In this document: piece by piece, positions 35,346 through 47,183 of the stretch | Numbering within the stretch: position 1 is the first letter of the stretch | Layout: every line of letters begins with the position of its first letter | NCBI GenBank assembly: GCA_022496805.1 | Contig: CM040089.1 | Coordinates: 45,306,372 to 45,370,371, forward strand | Direction: 5' to 3' | DNA length: 64,000 nucleotides | Source of the DNA: Pohlia nutans | Taxonomy: Eukaryota; Streptophyta; Bryopsida; Bryales; Mniaceae | Made by a program: the position numbers and the translations under genes | Notes under the pieces: generated by a model | What the model was told of the DNA's origin: nothing | The model's input: only the letters and a program-made list of their open reading frames with translations | Databases searched by the model: none

Positions 35346-35698
35346 CAGCCCGCACACAAGGAGATTCTGTGGGTGTCCTGCATGGGAAATAGCTTGGTTT
35401 TCCCTGTGATTTCCCTTTTCCAATTACACGTGTGAGGGAATGTGGCCATCTAGGAAAAAATAGACAATTCCCTCATAGTGTATGAGGTACTTTTGATGCA
35501 TAGGGATTTGCTAAGGAAATTGAGAACAAATGAATGATATGGAAATGCTCAAGGTACTTAGAATCAGGGAAATTCAACCCCCTGTAAAGAGTTTGGTGGA
35601 AAAATTTTAGATTCATTTCAAGCTCCATTCCTACATAGGAATTTGCCTGAATTTCCCCTCTTCCTGTAGGGGAATCCCAAAGGATCTCCTTGTGGCAT
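35346..35698. mobile_element. Fold-back element R3, diverged
   Basis: The outer ends GCACACAAGGAGATTC and GGATCTCCTTGTGGC are inverted repeats. The interior has repeated GGGAAAT and CCCTGTGATTTCCC words like those of R1 and R2 (39671, 43066). Confidence 0.5.
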
Positions 35699-37000
35699 AA
35701 TAATAGATTAAAACTATGCTAGACTGTCAATCCGGAGAAAAAGTGGCGGTGTCGACTGTACTCTGCAGCAGTTTTCCAGCAGTTTGTACGTGTTTACTGC
35801 AAAGTCTTCCACATATATTGGACAGTTGGAAGAGCCGAAGCACATGATCGATCTGACAGCTCACTTCAGAGCCTAACAACGTCATCGATCACCATCACCA
35901 TCGCCGGCGCGGCCCTTGTCGATCTATCTGACCGATCGATCGCTCACCGGGTGCCGATCGATCGATCGATCGATCCAGCTACCACAAATCGAGTCATAAA
36001 ACTGATGATTTCATGATGATATTTTAGTCTCAGCCGGATCGTTAACTCCAAAAACCATGATGGATCATGAATTCGCCATGCAATGTACCGTCGTACGTAC
36101 AAAAGGAGTTTAGTAGGTTTATTTTTCAACGCTTTTAATAACGAATTATGAGTGTTGTTGGAACACTTTTACAAAGCGTTCCATTTGCATGTACTAGCTA
36201 CTGATGAGGAAACTCACGGGAAGCTAGCTAGCTGCGACACTCATGTATCGACCCCGCCCGGCTGGCCGCCTCATATATAGACGTAAGTAAACAGTCGAAT
36301 TAAATTGCCTGCTGGACGTACCTTCACACTTGGATCGATCGAAATCCTGCAGTTGATATATTTTACATGTCCCTGCAGTCGCTGGAAGCTAAGTGCCGAG
36401 CGAATGAGCAATCATCGCAGATGTGGCCAAAATTAAAGTGCATGCTAGCCAGCAGCACAATCATCCACGTCGTGATTGCACGGACGGAACTCCGATCACT
36501 CGTACTGTATGGCTCATCTTAACTTGGTGTGAACTCTCAATATATGCAGCTTGGGGAGTAGGTGAGTCACTCAATGCATCACACACGCTGAAATTAATTA
36601 ATATTATTATTAAGGCGCCAGCCATGTAATTACGTGTTGGCATATATGCAGCCGCAGAGTCATTTGACACCAGGGTCGGTCAGTCGGTTTCATATGTAGT
36701 CGGTTACTTTTCCTGTGGGGGCAGCGCTTCAATTATTTTCCGGGAAAAATATCATTCCTTTTCGATCCACACTCAAATCCTCCAAATGAATGGATCATTT
36801 GGATTTCTCCAGTGAGAGTGCGTGACACTGGTACTGCATGCCATGCCAGTTGTTGTTTCTATCGTATCGTGATTGATTTAGAGTCATATTAATTGGCTAA
36901 ATTGGTGTGGACGTTTTAGAGTCTAGTCAAAATTGTGGCCCACAGCTCTAAAACTAAGGCTGACCAGGATAGATCTGAGGTTCCAGACAGATCTGAGGTT
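35699..37000. other. Less AT-rich, apparently single-copy DNA
   Basis: The composition shifts here, with many CGATCGATC and AGCTAGCTAG words. (GATC)n lies at 35955-35976, and GATAGATCTGAGGTTCC-type words are duplicated at 36969-37000. No frame with a recognisable product. It could hold regulatory DNA or introns of an unseen gene. Confidence 0.4.
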
Positions 37001-37154
37001 CCGGCACAGGAAGAACGGGAGGGCCATACCGGGGTAGCCTGCAGGCCGATGTAGATTTACCCCCCCAACTTTCTAAACAAGTAGGTCGGGGGGGGTAAAT
37101 CTACATTGGCCCTCCAGGCTACCCCGTTATGGCCCTCCCGTTCTTCCTGTGCGG
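37001..37154. repeat. GC-rich long hairpin, arms about 65 bp
   Basis: GCACAGGAAGAACGGGAGGG on the left and CCCTCCCGTTCTTCCTGTGC on the right are exact complements. The pairing continues through GGGGTAGCCTG and GTAGATTTACCCCCC with three or four mismatches to a loop of about 20 nt. Possible MITE or small-RNA precursor. Confidence 0.85.
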
Positions 37155-37282
37155 ACAGGTGCCTGAAAAAGTGCCAATCCCTTGAAATTTTACCATTTTG
37201 GATCATACACTGATTGCTTCGTTTGTGAGCAGCATGAGGGGAGTAGCTACAACATCATTACGATAACGTACCTAAATGTTTC

Positions 37283-37685
37283 TTAAGAGTACCTCCACTG
37301 CTGGAGGGCCCGCAGGCCCTGGGAACCATGTCAGAGCGGGCCCAAAATAAGAACAAGGGCCCTGGCAAAAAGCTTTGCCCCACCGGCTGCAGAATACCCG
37401 ACCCTCTCAAACTGACATTGGTCAAACTGCAAGCCTGATTTGCATGATTCGCCTGCGTGGCACTTTGACTTTGGCACAATGCAAAACTCTTTACTCCAGA
37501 ATTGATGGCGAGAGGGCCCTGGCAAAAATGAAAGGAAACGCTGTCGTGAAGAGCCCTGAAGCAAGAAGCCAGTGGCCGTGAGCTACGGGCTCCAAGAAAC
37601 GTTGCCGCTGGGTCGGCCACCCTGGCCAGGGCCCTTCACAAGTGCTTACGGGCCATGAAAAGCCACTGCGGTGGAGGTGCTCTAA
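37283..37685. mobile_element. Element Q, GC-rich, inverted ends
   Basis: TAAGAGTACCTCCACTGC on the left and GCGGTGGAGGTGCTCTAA on the right are inverted repeats. The interior repeats GGGCCC and AAGCxxxTGCCC motifs, giving several GC-rich frames on both strands (up to 120 codons) that have no homologous domain and overlap one another. Non-coding MITE most likely. Confidence 0.65.
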
Positions 37686-38552
37686 CAAGCTGTAACATTG
37701 CTTGAGTTACTCTTAACGTCGCTAACAAATGTAGCACAAAATGTATGATCCTGGTGGTGGATCGGATGTGACGATATGTCCAATTTCCATCGTCGCTTGT
37801 GTAAGAAGTGGACATAATTGTTCACATATCTGCAGTCCTGCTGGGACACATACATATATGTATGTATCTGCAGTACGCCTGTGCAGAAGGGGTAAGTTCC
37901 AATGATGTAACAATGTTGCACATGATGTGAATTTATCCCTCCAATAGCCCAACTTGAAGGGAGGAATGGACGTAGTACCCCACGTTCAGCTACAATTTAT
38001 GTGGAGGCATTGAATGCATGATCGATCGAGCCATGGTTGACTGTGCACTCCATTCAACGGGGCATGCATTAATTAATTCAAACCACCTTGGACGGAGCCT
38101 GTGACTGCAGTACGTACGTACTGGGCTCACAGCTAGCGGCCAGCCAGCTTTTCATGACCAGCAAGAAGACACTCTGCGACTAACTCCATTCACACCTGCA
38201 ACCTGCTCGTACAGTGATTAATTCGACACTCAGGGCCAATTGCAAGCTTGAGATCGATGTCCAAAGTACCCAACCACGGTCCACGGTCTATATATCTAAA
38301 CTTCTCGATTCACACTACCGGTAATTCCAGACTGAGTCATAAATTCTATCTGGCTAGTAGGTGCTATATTGACAGGGCCGTGGTAAACGGCGAAACCTGC
38401 AAAACTACTGGACCACAGGTAATTATATACTCTAAACCTTCAGATACTGTGGGTTCAAAACTACTGGACCACAGATATTTACTCTGGACTTAGAAGACTC
38501 CGTACTTCTGCAGTCTCAATCAAGGCAAATACCTACTACCAGGGTTGTTATG
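37686..38552. other. Single-copy-like DNA, no gene recognised
   Basis: ACTACTGGACCACAG is repeated at about 38404 and 38461. Otherwise nothing. Confidence 0.4.
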
Positions 38553-38742
38553 TATGATGTCCACTATTTTCCAACTTGACATTGTATTAAATGTTTGATG
38601 TTGACTGTCTAATTAGATGATTAAATAACTTTGATGAAATATTCCCGAATATATAAGAATATTCCAGATATATTCTAAGAACATGCCTGATTGTAGGACA
38701 GGGAGGTTTACTAGACGTCGTATACAACACTTCATCTAGTGT
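38553..38742 (+). repeat. Family W dispersed repeat, copy 2
   Basis: Same orientation as 28408-28614, with CCAACTTGACATTGTATTAA and a right end CACTTCATCTAGTG. Confidence 0.55.
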
Positions 38743-39670
38743 TGAGCAAGACAATCCTGTCAACTACAAAACTACACTCAAATATGGCCTTCTCTATAGT
38801 ACGGAGTAACATTTTGGAGTATCATGCACTCCTATATCACACTATCATTGACTGCAGTACACTTATCAGTTATCACAGTCACATTCGATTCTAGGTCAAT
38901 TTGGGGACCCGGGGTAGTCGAGTTAATAAACAAGCTCGATTAACCGTCGTTAGAAAGACATGCCATTTAGCACAATGACCTGCCGTGGTAATTAAGTTCA
39001 GGCAATTATCTACTTTGCCAAAGTACGTTTAATCCTTTACAGACACAACCACCTGCTTAATATATATGTTTTCAACGTTGCAACAGAATCATGATTGTCA
39101 TTCAGTATTTGAGTAACGATTGTTTGCACACAATGCCTGTGGCAGTGACTTATTTGAGAGAATATTCAACGATGAATTCCCCCCGTACTTCGGAGCTTAT
39201 AAAATCTCTGAAATACTTTCAAATATTGGATGGGTATTGCTATGTTATAGATGAATGTACATATTTTTGTTTGTAGGACATGTCCATCACCGACCGTCTT
39301 GTCACTGAGTGATAATATATAAAGACTTGACAAAAAATTTCCTATGTCGGTCATCTTTGATATTAACCTTAATTTTAGATGTATACATAACGTTTATGGA
39401 TGTATGCAGCTTTATCACTTGAGCACTGAAGATTGAAACACATACAAATCTCTGACCGGTACTAATTTGGCCGAAGACTTCCTGCAGGCCAGCTTTGAAA
39501 GCACGTACACGAAGCTTGCGTCAAAAAAAAGAAAAAAAAGAGAAACATAGTTACACGATAACAAGTACCGATACCCCAGGCCTGCAATAAAAGTTTACAG
39601 ACTAAGGCAGTGATAGTTCCTGCATGTGACCTGGGGCTTCATTAATTTTCCAGGACTGACGTGAATCTGG
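38743..39670. other. Unassigned DNA with an X-element end
   Basis: At about 39330-39360, TGTCGGTCATCTTTGATA resembles the end of the X element (40331-40575), so a truncated copy may end here. A (GAAAAAAAAG)-like tract lies at 39525-39545. Confidence 0.4.
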
Positions 39671-39897
39671 CACACAGGGGTCTCATATGGTTTCCCTGTG
39701 TTGATTCCCCTGCGAGTGTCACTATCCCCTCTGAGCTTCAGAACTCGACACCTGTTAAAACATTCCTTCTACAAGTAGGTGACTAAGCTTAAGCAGGTGA
39801 TTTTGTACGCATGTCAAAACTCGAAATCACAGGGAAAAGTGACTCACGGGGGAATCAACACAGGGGAACCATATGAGCTCCCTGTGGCATCGACAAG
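39671..39897. mobile_element. Fold-back element R1, 227 bp
   Basis: CTCATATGGTTTCCCTGTGT on the left pairs with ACACAGGGGAACCATATGAG on the right. The arms continue inward through TGATTCCCC and GGGGGAATCA, then GTGTCACT and AGTGACTC. A related copy is at 43066. Confidence 0.8.
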
Positions 39898-40330
39898 ATC
39901 CCATGCAGGATTGCGTTCAACGGGTTTTTTTTCTTATTAAGCCAATCCAGTTGGAAAAAAGGACGAATCTATAATACACCAACTGGGGATTGTTAAGTTC
40001 TCAAATTAATAAAATTAATATTATCATTGTCAAAGTAACTGGATAATTATATGAAGTTCAATCATTACAACCGATTCTTACTGAATCACTCCGATCCATT
40101 GTATGTACATTTGAAGAAAGCTTGTGTATCTGAACGATTTACACATGTAATCATGCATCGAGTTGAATGGCTACCCGCAAACTTTCAAAGTAAACGGAGA
40201 ATTAGATTGATAGTTTCGATCGTTTAAATTTATATGTACCTGGTTAAATATGGTAACAGTTCTGGAATCTGCTTGAACTGGAAATGACTACTTGAAGTTT
40301 TGGTGCCGAACCTTACGGAGGAATAGAAGC

Positions 40331-40575
40331 AGGGTTATCAAAGATGACGGACGTAGGCAAATTCTTGTCACTTTGTCTCGCAGTGAAAGACATATTCGGT
40401 CATGACAAAACCCTAAAAATATGCTGGAAATATTTACAGATATTTTATAATATTTTAGGAATATCTTTCGTATTCTCGATAAGTGACGGACACAGCAGAG
40501 CTCTATGTGACGTCTGTGACCGTGTGACGTACAGACTGACGTCCATTTTTCTGTCTGTAATCTTTGAAAACCCTG
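40331..40575. mobile_element. Inverted-repeat element X, 245 bp
   Basis: AGGGTTATCAAAGATGACGG on the left matches the reverse right end AGGGTTTTCAAAGATTACAG. The interior carries several GTGAC/GTCAC half-palindromes. Reading frames of 93 and 180 codons cross it on opposite strands and extend beyond it, with no domain recognised. Confidence 0.6.
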
Positions 40576-43065
40576 ATCGAATAGAAGATCATACGGTAGC
40601 CCATCAGGTACAAGGAGGTGGCTGAGAATAACATCAACTGAAAACAATGAGCAACTGGATCGCTTCGGCAATGACTCATGAACGTACCGCGGGCGTTGAA
40701 AGCAGAGGCTTTCTCTGCACAGCCAATTAATGAAAGCTACTGCAGCCAGGCAGGAGGGCCTGTCCATTTTTCTCACGTGAGGCTCTCGAGAGCTAAATAC
40801 CTGGCATGGCATTGAACAAGGCCTGTGCACAAGACCACAGGCTCCAGATCGATAGGCCTCGATACATCAGTACCAGTAACATTCAAAGCATCTACACTCC
40901 ACTGCATGCGCTCAATCGATCTCTCATCTGCATCGATCATGACCTTGACTGCAATGCTAGACTTCAATCATATCATCAGCGCGTCAGCGACCGTCATCGC
41001 CACGTACCAACTTTAGCAGATACACAGACTCATGAAGAGGTCGATCAGAGGATAATTGTGGCCCGTTGCAAAAGTAGTTTAGGCTCAGGCAAAATGTTCA
41101 ACATTTGAGTACTTTCAACACTGCAATGCCGCAATGGAAGGACCAATAGGAGGAGATCAAAGTGGTGGACGGTACTTTGAAACTCCGTCTTCTCTCATTT
41201 TTTTCATCAAGGAAGATGAGCCTCCAATCACAAAGCATGATTGAAGATGAGTAAACTTCCAACGAGGGAAATCAATACCCACCTCCTTGAGGTGAATGAC
41301 AACTTTCTTGAGTTTTTGAGTTAGGTTAAGGACAATGAGTACAATGGCATTAAGTGTGCATTTGATTGCCTTGAAAGTTGTAACAACAGAGTTATAGTTT
41401 GTTGTTTTGTGTGAGTGTTTTGAAATTATCTCAAGGTCTACAATCAAAGTAATGGCTCAAACTTGAGATTATGTCATTAAACTACTAGGTCGTGAAGGAC
41501 AACTTACTGTTGGTTAGTACCTGTAGCTAGGTCCTTACCTGCTGTACGTTGTTCTTCATAATAATTTGGCCAACCTTACTAGTCGATCCACCAGTGAAAA
41601 GTCTCATTTTCTGGCATGGTGTAACCGAGGTACGTTGTTGGAACAGGTCTCTAACAGCATATATGCTGGGTGTCCAAGAGTCAATGACATTGCCTCAAAA
41701 AAACATGATATTATCATTCCTGAAGGAGCTCGTTTACAGTGAGAACCTTGTCCACCAGTCAGGCGTTTGAATGGTTTGATCGACGACTGCCATTTGTTTG
41801 CATCACATGGCTCAGCTCTTACTAGGTCTAATTAATGTGGATTCATCCAGAACCCTAAGAGCTGTCAATTTAATGTCAATCCTCACTAGGTTATAACCAG
41901 GGTTGTCTAACTAAGTGGGCATGGGGTCGAACGTACGTCCATGTCCAACGGTCGGGCATGGCGGACATATTCTTTAAATATTCTTTTAAAATAACATGGA
42001 TAACTTAGTAGAATTCGCTTCTTTAGGGCCGTCTCTCTCCACCCAAATTCACCCCTTGCCTGTTATAAGTGCGTGATCATTCTTTTGAAAAACATAGTTC
42101 TTATAAATGACAAATGGATGTCATGTCTGTCAGTGATGTCACATATATATAGAACACTCGTCTGTCACTTATTGAGAATATTGGAGATGTTGATTACCAG
42201 AATGATGTATGCATTTTGAAGATAATGCATACATCATGCAAAGATTACTTGTTCACCCGCATGAATCACTCATAGTGTTCAGTCAAATTTCCCTATCCCA
42301 ATTTTAGGTCTTTGTCTCTCGATCATCTGGTGCCAAAAATTTCAGGGAGCTAGCTTCGATCGACAGACATCATGATCAATCATATCAACATATTACAAAG
42401 TGATGGAGGAAAAGGAATAAGAAACGAGTGAGCATATATATGTTAAGTACACTTCCGTCACGAGTGCAAAGGTATGAATGAGCGCCAGAAGGCAGCCACA
42501 GGCATTTTCAACCTCAGTAGAAGAAGTCATAGTCTATTAAAGCATACGTGACCGTGCTTACCCTGCCTCTTCAATTAACCTCGGCTACAGCAAGTCAAGT
42601 ATAGTAGGCATGCCAATGACCACACAATTCCAATGACCACACAGCTCCAACGACCGTGCAGTTTCAATCATAGTAGACAGTAGACATGCCAATGACTGCA
42701 CAGTATCATCATACAATTCCAATAGAAATGTAAGGTACCACCCAATCACCACACGCTGTGTGATGAAGGGTTTCAAGTAATTTTTCATTAAAAATCATCC
42801 CCAAATGAATGTGTTTGACAAATTTGTACAAAAAAATTTTGAATGTGGTTTTTTCAAGGTTACTTAATCCCAACTTGACATAGTACCACAATCTTTCAGA
42901 ATTTGAGACGGTGTAAGTTTCTACATTATCATGGGGATGGGTTTGAGTACTGCTTGTGCAGTCATTGGTATGTCTACCTTAGTCCAAATGAAAATCTAGT
43001 ACACAGCTAATCAGCTTGCTTCAGGTACTAGTGTAGGCCGTAGGTAGAAAAATAATCAATTCTAA
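40576..43065. other. Single-copy-like DNA, no gene supported
   Basis: Two open frames stand out by length only: 100 codons at 40806-41108 (+) and 96 codons at 41157-41447 (-). Neither has a domain, a second exon or a conserved pattern that I recognise. A run of CGATCGAT-like words lies near 42350 and 40840. The 42600-42720 stretch repeats CCAATGACC(A/G)CACAG-type words three or four times. Confidence 0.4.
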
Positions 43066-43283
43066 AGCACGAGGGTCTCATATGTGATTTCCTGTGTGGT
43101 TTCCCTGTGAGTGTCACTTTTCTCATTGAGTCTGAAAGCTGCTCATTCACCAGCTTAATGTTGACTCACCTGCCTGTAAAAGGAAAGTTTAACAAGTCAC
43201 GTCAACTTTTGAGGCTCGGTGGGAAAAGTGACTCACTGAAAGGGGAAACGCACACAGGGAAACCACTGTAAGCTCCCTGTGAT
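43066..43283. mobile_element. Fold-back element R2, 218 bp
   Basis: Diverged copy of R1: GGGTCTCATATGTGATTTCC on the left, GGAAACCACTGTAAGCTCCC on the right, GTGTCACTTTTC and GAAAAGTGACTC inside. Confidence 0.65.
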
Positions 43284-43820
43284 GATTTGCCAAATCAAGG
43301 TCGGACTGATTGTAGCATAGATCGATGATAGTTACATCCTAACGGTGGGCTGAAAAGGTTTGGACTTCAAAGTTGATGGGAATGTACGTACTACTTTGGT
43401 CAACTAACAAACTGAGGTGAGGTCCGCTCTTCAAACAGTCATGTTACTTTCATGAAACTAGAAAAGCAGAAAAAAGAATTCTATCAACCGTTACTGATCA
43501 GTCTGATAAAATGGTAATGAAGGAGATCAAGTGATAGAGATCGAGTATACATACCTTTCAATTAGGTTTATCAAAGATACACCGTAGAAGAAGCTAAAGC
43601 TCAAGGATACATCGTACAAGCCTCTGGACTGGGTGCAATAGTCATAGCTTGCCATAGCCAGTACTGTAGGTAATTCATTTTCGGAGGAGATTTTCTAGTC
43701 GGTTTCACAAATCTCATTTTAATTCATGAAAACGACCTCTATTGCATTTGACTTTACTAACAATATATTATACCAGAAAATATTATCATAAATAATGTGT
43801 TTTGAGGTAAGAAAATCAGT
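43284..43820. other. Unassigned DNA
   Basis: Nothing recognised on either strand. Confidence 0.35.
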
Positions 43821-44140
43821 TAGAGAATCTCCAGTAGCCCTCTAAATATCGCTCTGGCTTTGGAAAAATGAATGAGACTGGGTTGGTAAACAATTTATTT
43901 AGCTTGTGACACTGAATAATCCACTAAAAACCAGGGCCCTCGAAATCACTCAAGCAAGTGTATCTTCACTTCTTAATTGCACATCATGATTGCACAATCC
44001 ATGCATGGTGACTTGTAAGTGGCTCACTTACTATTTTCAAGAGTCTAATTGAGTGATGTTGGTGGGGAACTACATTGTGAGGTCTGACTTTTTGAACGAC
44101 CTTCAAAGTGCAATCCAGAGTGCTAGTGGAGATGCTCTTA
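43821..44140 (-). mobile_element. Family P copy 2
   Basis: Reverse complement of 19009-19322 (ACTCAAGCAAGTGTATCTTC, GTGATGTTGGTGG). The ends TAGAGAATCTCCAGTAG and CTAGTGGAGATGCTCTTA form the inverted repeat. Confidence 0.65.
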
Positions 44141-44356
44141 CCAACCTCAATCATTAACGACATACATTGACGACTCTCGCCAATGTATGAACTATGCTGG
44201 ACACCATATCTGTATTCTTGAGCTTCCTGAATCCACTGCATTATTCAGTCTAGGTGTTTTGCCCACCATAGTAGTCAGAACCATTCACTCCCAAAGAACC
44301 TCCATGATATCAATGCCCACCCATTTCTACATATCACTAAAGTAACTATATCTTAA

Positions 44357-44463
44357 AGGGAAAATTTACTTTAAAGCGTGCGTATCTATAATTGTAGTGT
44401 GACATTTCAGCTGTGAAATGTCACACTGCAGTAGATACGCACGCTTTAAAGTAAATTCTCCCT
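44357..44463. repeat. 107-bp almost perfect palindrome
   Basis: AATTTACTTTAAAGCGTGCG on the left and CGCACGCTTTAAAGTAAATT on the right are exact complements. After a 4-6 nt bulge, AGTGTGACATTTCA pairs with TGAAATGTCACACT around a CAGCTG centre. There is no real loop, so it folds to a full-length hairpin. Probably a very small, young MITE. Confidence 0.9.
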
Positions 44464-44709
44464 ATGAAGAATTGTTAATTTATTGAGATACAATACTCAA
44501 TTGCAAATCATTGTCTACCAGGATCAAGCTTACTTGAATAATATAAATAGCAAGATCGATAATAGTTGCAACTAAGGATTTTCTAATATACACAAGCAAC
44601 ACTAAAGAAAAGAAATAAGAGCATTCCGAGCGGTACCCTGTCATTTATGGCCTGTACAGTATGATACTTTTATTGAGGGCCCCCCAAGAATGCCGCACTT
44701 CATAGTCAG

Positions 44710-45696
44710 TATGGTTGATGGCCCTAAAACCACCAACTTAACCCCTAAACCTCACAACGTCCAATTTCTGAACGACTAACAGATTCAGACTCACCCTACG
44801 TTCTCATCAATGCTTGAATGAAAGTCATTCAATTTTTTGGAGATACTTCATCAAATTGTTGTCCTATCCAATAGTTGGATTTGATGATACTAGAGTAAAT
44901 ATTTCCTAAAGTTACTAATGTAGAAGTATAACAAGTTGTTAATCAAGCCAAAATTGTATTGATTGTAATTCAAAAGTGGCTTTGCAAAAATGAGGTCATA
45001 GATTTAATTAGCACAATTTTTTAAAATAATCACCACGTTAAGAGTATTTCATTTCAAATCCATTCCAACTAATTTTTCTCAAAAATGTTAATGTTTTGTT
45101 TGTAATCAAGTTTAGAAGGAATTTTTAATTTTAACTTTCAAAATTTATAATAAAATATTGGTGATAGTATTGGTGAATCAAACTGTACAGATGGAATCAA
45201 AATTCAAAACCTAGAACTTTAATTTGTATATCAATTCCAAATCATTCTTCTAAATAGTACTTTATGATGAATTTTCTCAAATCGTCAATTCTAGGGACAC
45301 CTAGGTACATTTAGGGGTTAAACAATCTGTGTATTTTTAGCAATGATATCTCTGGTGAAATATTTTCTTTCATTCTACATAAAGTTTAACAAAGAGTGCA
45401 TATTTTTCCACAATTATATTTTCAATATTGAAATTGATACAAATTTTAAAAGTGGAAAGTACACCTGCATGGACTCAATATCGACATATAGGTTCCCCCA
45501 TGACTACACCATCTGGTACTAATTTTCACTCATAATGATACCCAAAACCACCAACTACTTCTTTGCAATGCTTGGCATGCCATTGGTATGCTTGAATAGT
45601 GAAATTGGTGGTTTTGAGTCTCAACTGTGGTGGCTCCAGAAAAACTCTACATGCCATAGTTGGAGGAGGTGGTGGTTTTAGAGCATCCAACTTTAT
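44710..45696 (+). mobile_element. Family O copy 2, carrying family F
   Basis: The same ends (TGGTTGATGGCCCTAAAACC) and interior as 5391-5793, but interrupted at TTAA by family-F copy 2. To the left of the insert both copies read CACCAACTTAA. To the right, copy 1 reads GCAATCTGGCCTATTTTTGG and copy 2 ACAATCTGTGTATTTTTAGC. Confidence 0.8.
44738..45321 (-). mobile_element. Family F copy 2, nested in O copy 2
   Basis: It runs TTAACCCCTAAACCTC to GTACATTTAGGGGTTAA, 584 bp, and is the reverse complement of 31007-31587. The left subterminal part reads ACGTCCAATTTCTGAACG, a near-palindrome like those of families A, B and I. Because the empty site is visible in O copy 1, its boundaries are certain: one TTAA became two. 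Confidence 0.95.
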
Positions 45697-45797
45697 AGAG
45701 TTATATAATTGTGTCAGACATGCTACTGACCATAGCAATAAGGGCTAAAAATTTGTTTAAGATATAATCCAATATTTCAGAACATATTAGAGTTATC

Positions 45798-46145
45798 CGT
45801 AAAGTCACCTTGATTTTGAAGAATCTATCATGAATTTTTCTTTAATATACTCTTATTTGTTTACTCCAAATAGTTAAAAGATATGGAAGAGCTTGGTGGT
45901 CTATCATTATTAGGTGTGTAAGAGCTTGGTGGTCTTCAAACTCATATGAAAACCTTTTGAGCTCCTTTTTTGGTGCTCAAAAAGTTTTCATATGAGTTTG
46001 AAGACCACCAAGTTTTTACACACCTGATAATGATAGATCACCAAACTCTTCTATATTTTTTTTAACTATTTGGAGTGAACAAATATGAAATAATATATTA
46101 AAAAAAAATTCATGGTAGATTCTTCCAAATCAAAGTGACTTTATA
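45798..46145. repeat. 347-bp near-complete inverted repeat
   Basis: The two halves pair almost throughout, with arms of about 170 bp. AACTCATATGAAAACCTTTT pairs with AAAGTTTTCATATGAGTTTG near the centre (about 45970). AAGAATCTATCATGAATTTT pairs with AATTCATGGTAGATTCTTCC near the ends. TA occurs at each edge. If transcribed it would give a long double-stranded RNA. Fold-back MITE or inverted duplication. Confidence 0.9.
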
Positions 46146-46626
46146 GATTACTACAAGAACATATTGAGTCATTACAAGCTTGCAATGATTAAAATTACAA
46201 CCGTAGTGACTCAAAATCACAATTTTACTCAATACAGACAAGCCACAACGAAATTTAATCATTAAAAACAAGTCACATTTGACAAGATTTCTACTAGTGC
46301 GAGGTCTAAGTGTATTGCCCTTAATCACCTCCAAAATTGAATATTTTGGAATTATTTGGTATAACTCCAAACAAGTCATGAGCCCTTAACTCTATTACTC
46401 TATATGCGTTTTTTCAATGTTATAATTTCTTTACATTTTCTACAGTTACTTGAAATATAACAAGTTCAAGTATAGGAGTGACAAAGGTTTAAGATTACTA
46501 ACCGAGTTGACTTCTTGAAAGTAGAAGTTATGGACTAGAGGGTCAAGAGGCTCAAGACCATCACCAGACATAGTACTAAGTTATTATACTTACTCATGAA
46601 ATCCAGATGTAAAATTATTTATTGAT
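46146..46626. other. Unassigned spacer
   Basis: About 480 bp between the fold-back and family-E copy 2, nothing recognised. Confidence 0.35.
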
Positions 46627-47183
46627 TTAACCCCTAAGCGTCCATACTACGTCGTTTATCGGGTCAAACCTCATTAATTTCTCACATTTTCAAATATATC
46701 ATATTTTAATGGTATTTTTCATATAATTTATTGTTAAACCAATCAATTACCCTCATTTTTTCATAATTATTTAAATAAAATCTAACTTTATAAGATTTCT
46801 CAAAGTTTTTCTCTTGTAATAGTAAGTAATTACAAAAATGCCTAAAATAGTATGAGATTTTTAGTAAAAACGTAAACAATAGTGATGAACAACAAAGTGT
46901 AGGTGGCATGCTTTTTGAGCTTACATGAAAAGAAATTTGATTGAAAAACTTTTTCTGCAATGTATATTGGAATTTTAGAGTTCTGAGATTTAAAGTGCTG
47001 TAAAAAAAACGTAATTTTAACAATTTGAAGGATAGTAAATTGGGCTTGAAAGTAGATGATAGCCCCACACTTTCTAAGTTCTGACCATTTTCATTTGAAA
47101 TATGGAACTAAGTGAAAATCAACGTTTGATTGAAAAACAACCATGTTTGGCCATATTGGGCTCTTTAGACGCTTAGAGGTTAA
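46627..47183 (+). mobile_element. Family E copy 2 (TTAA-flanked)
   Basis: TTAACCCCTAAGCGTCCA on the left and AGACGCTTAGAGGTTAA on the right, 557 bp, the same orientation as 26432-26999. A 120-codon frame on the minus strand inside it is not maintained in the first copy. Confidence 0.85.

Noticed and set aside
37258..37688. Several GC-rich frames of 65-120 codons on both strands
   Set aside because: They lie inside element Q, overlap one another in different frames, and owe their length to base composition.
40288..40830. 180-codon frame on the minus strand
   Set aside because: It runs across the inverted-repeat element X and has no domain, no introns and no partner exons. It is overlapped by a 93-codon frame on the other strand.
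41157..41447. 96-codon minus-strand frame with hydrophobic segments
   Set aside because: It looks slightly protein-like, but no family is recognised and there is no supporting exon or signal. Chance cannot be excluded.
46706..47068. 120-codon minus-strand frame
   Set aside because: It is inside family-E copy 2 and is not preserved in copy 1, so it is not a transposase or other protein.
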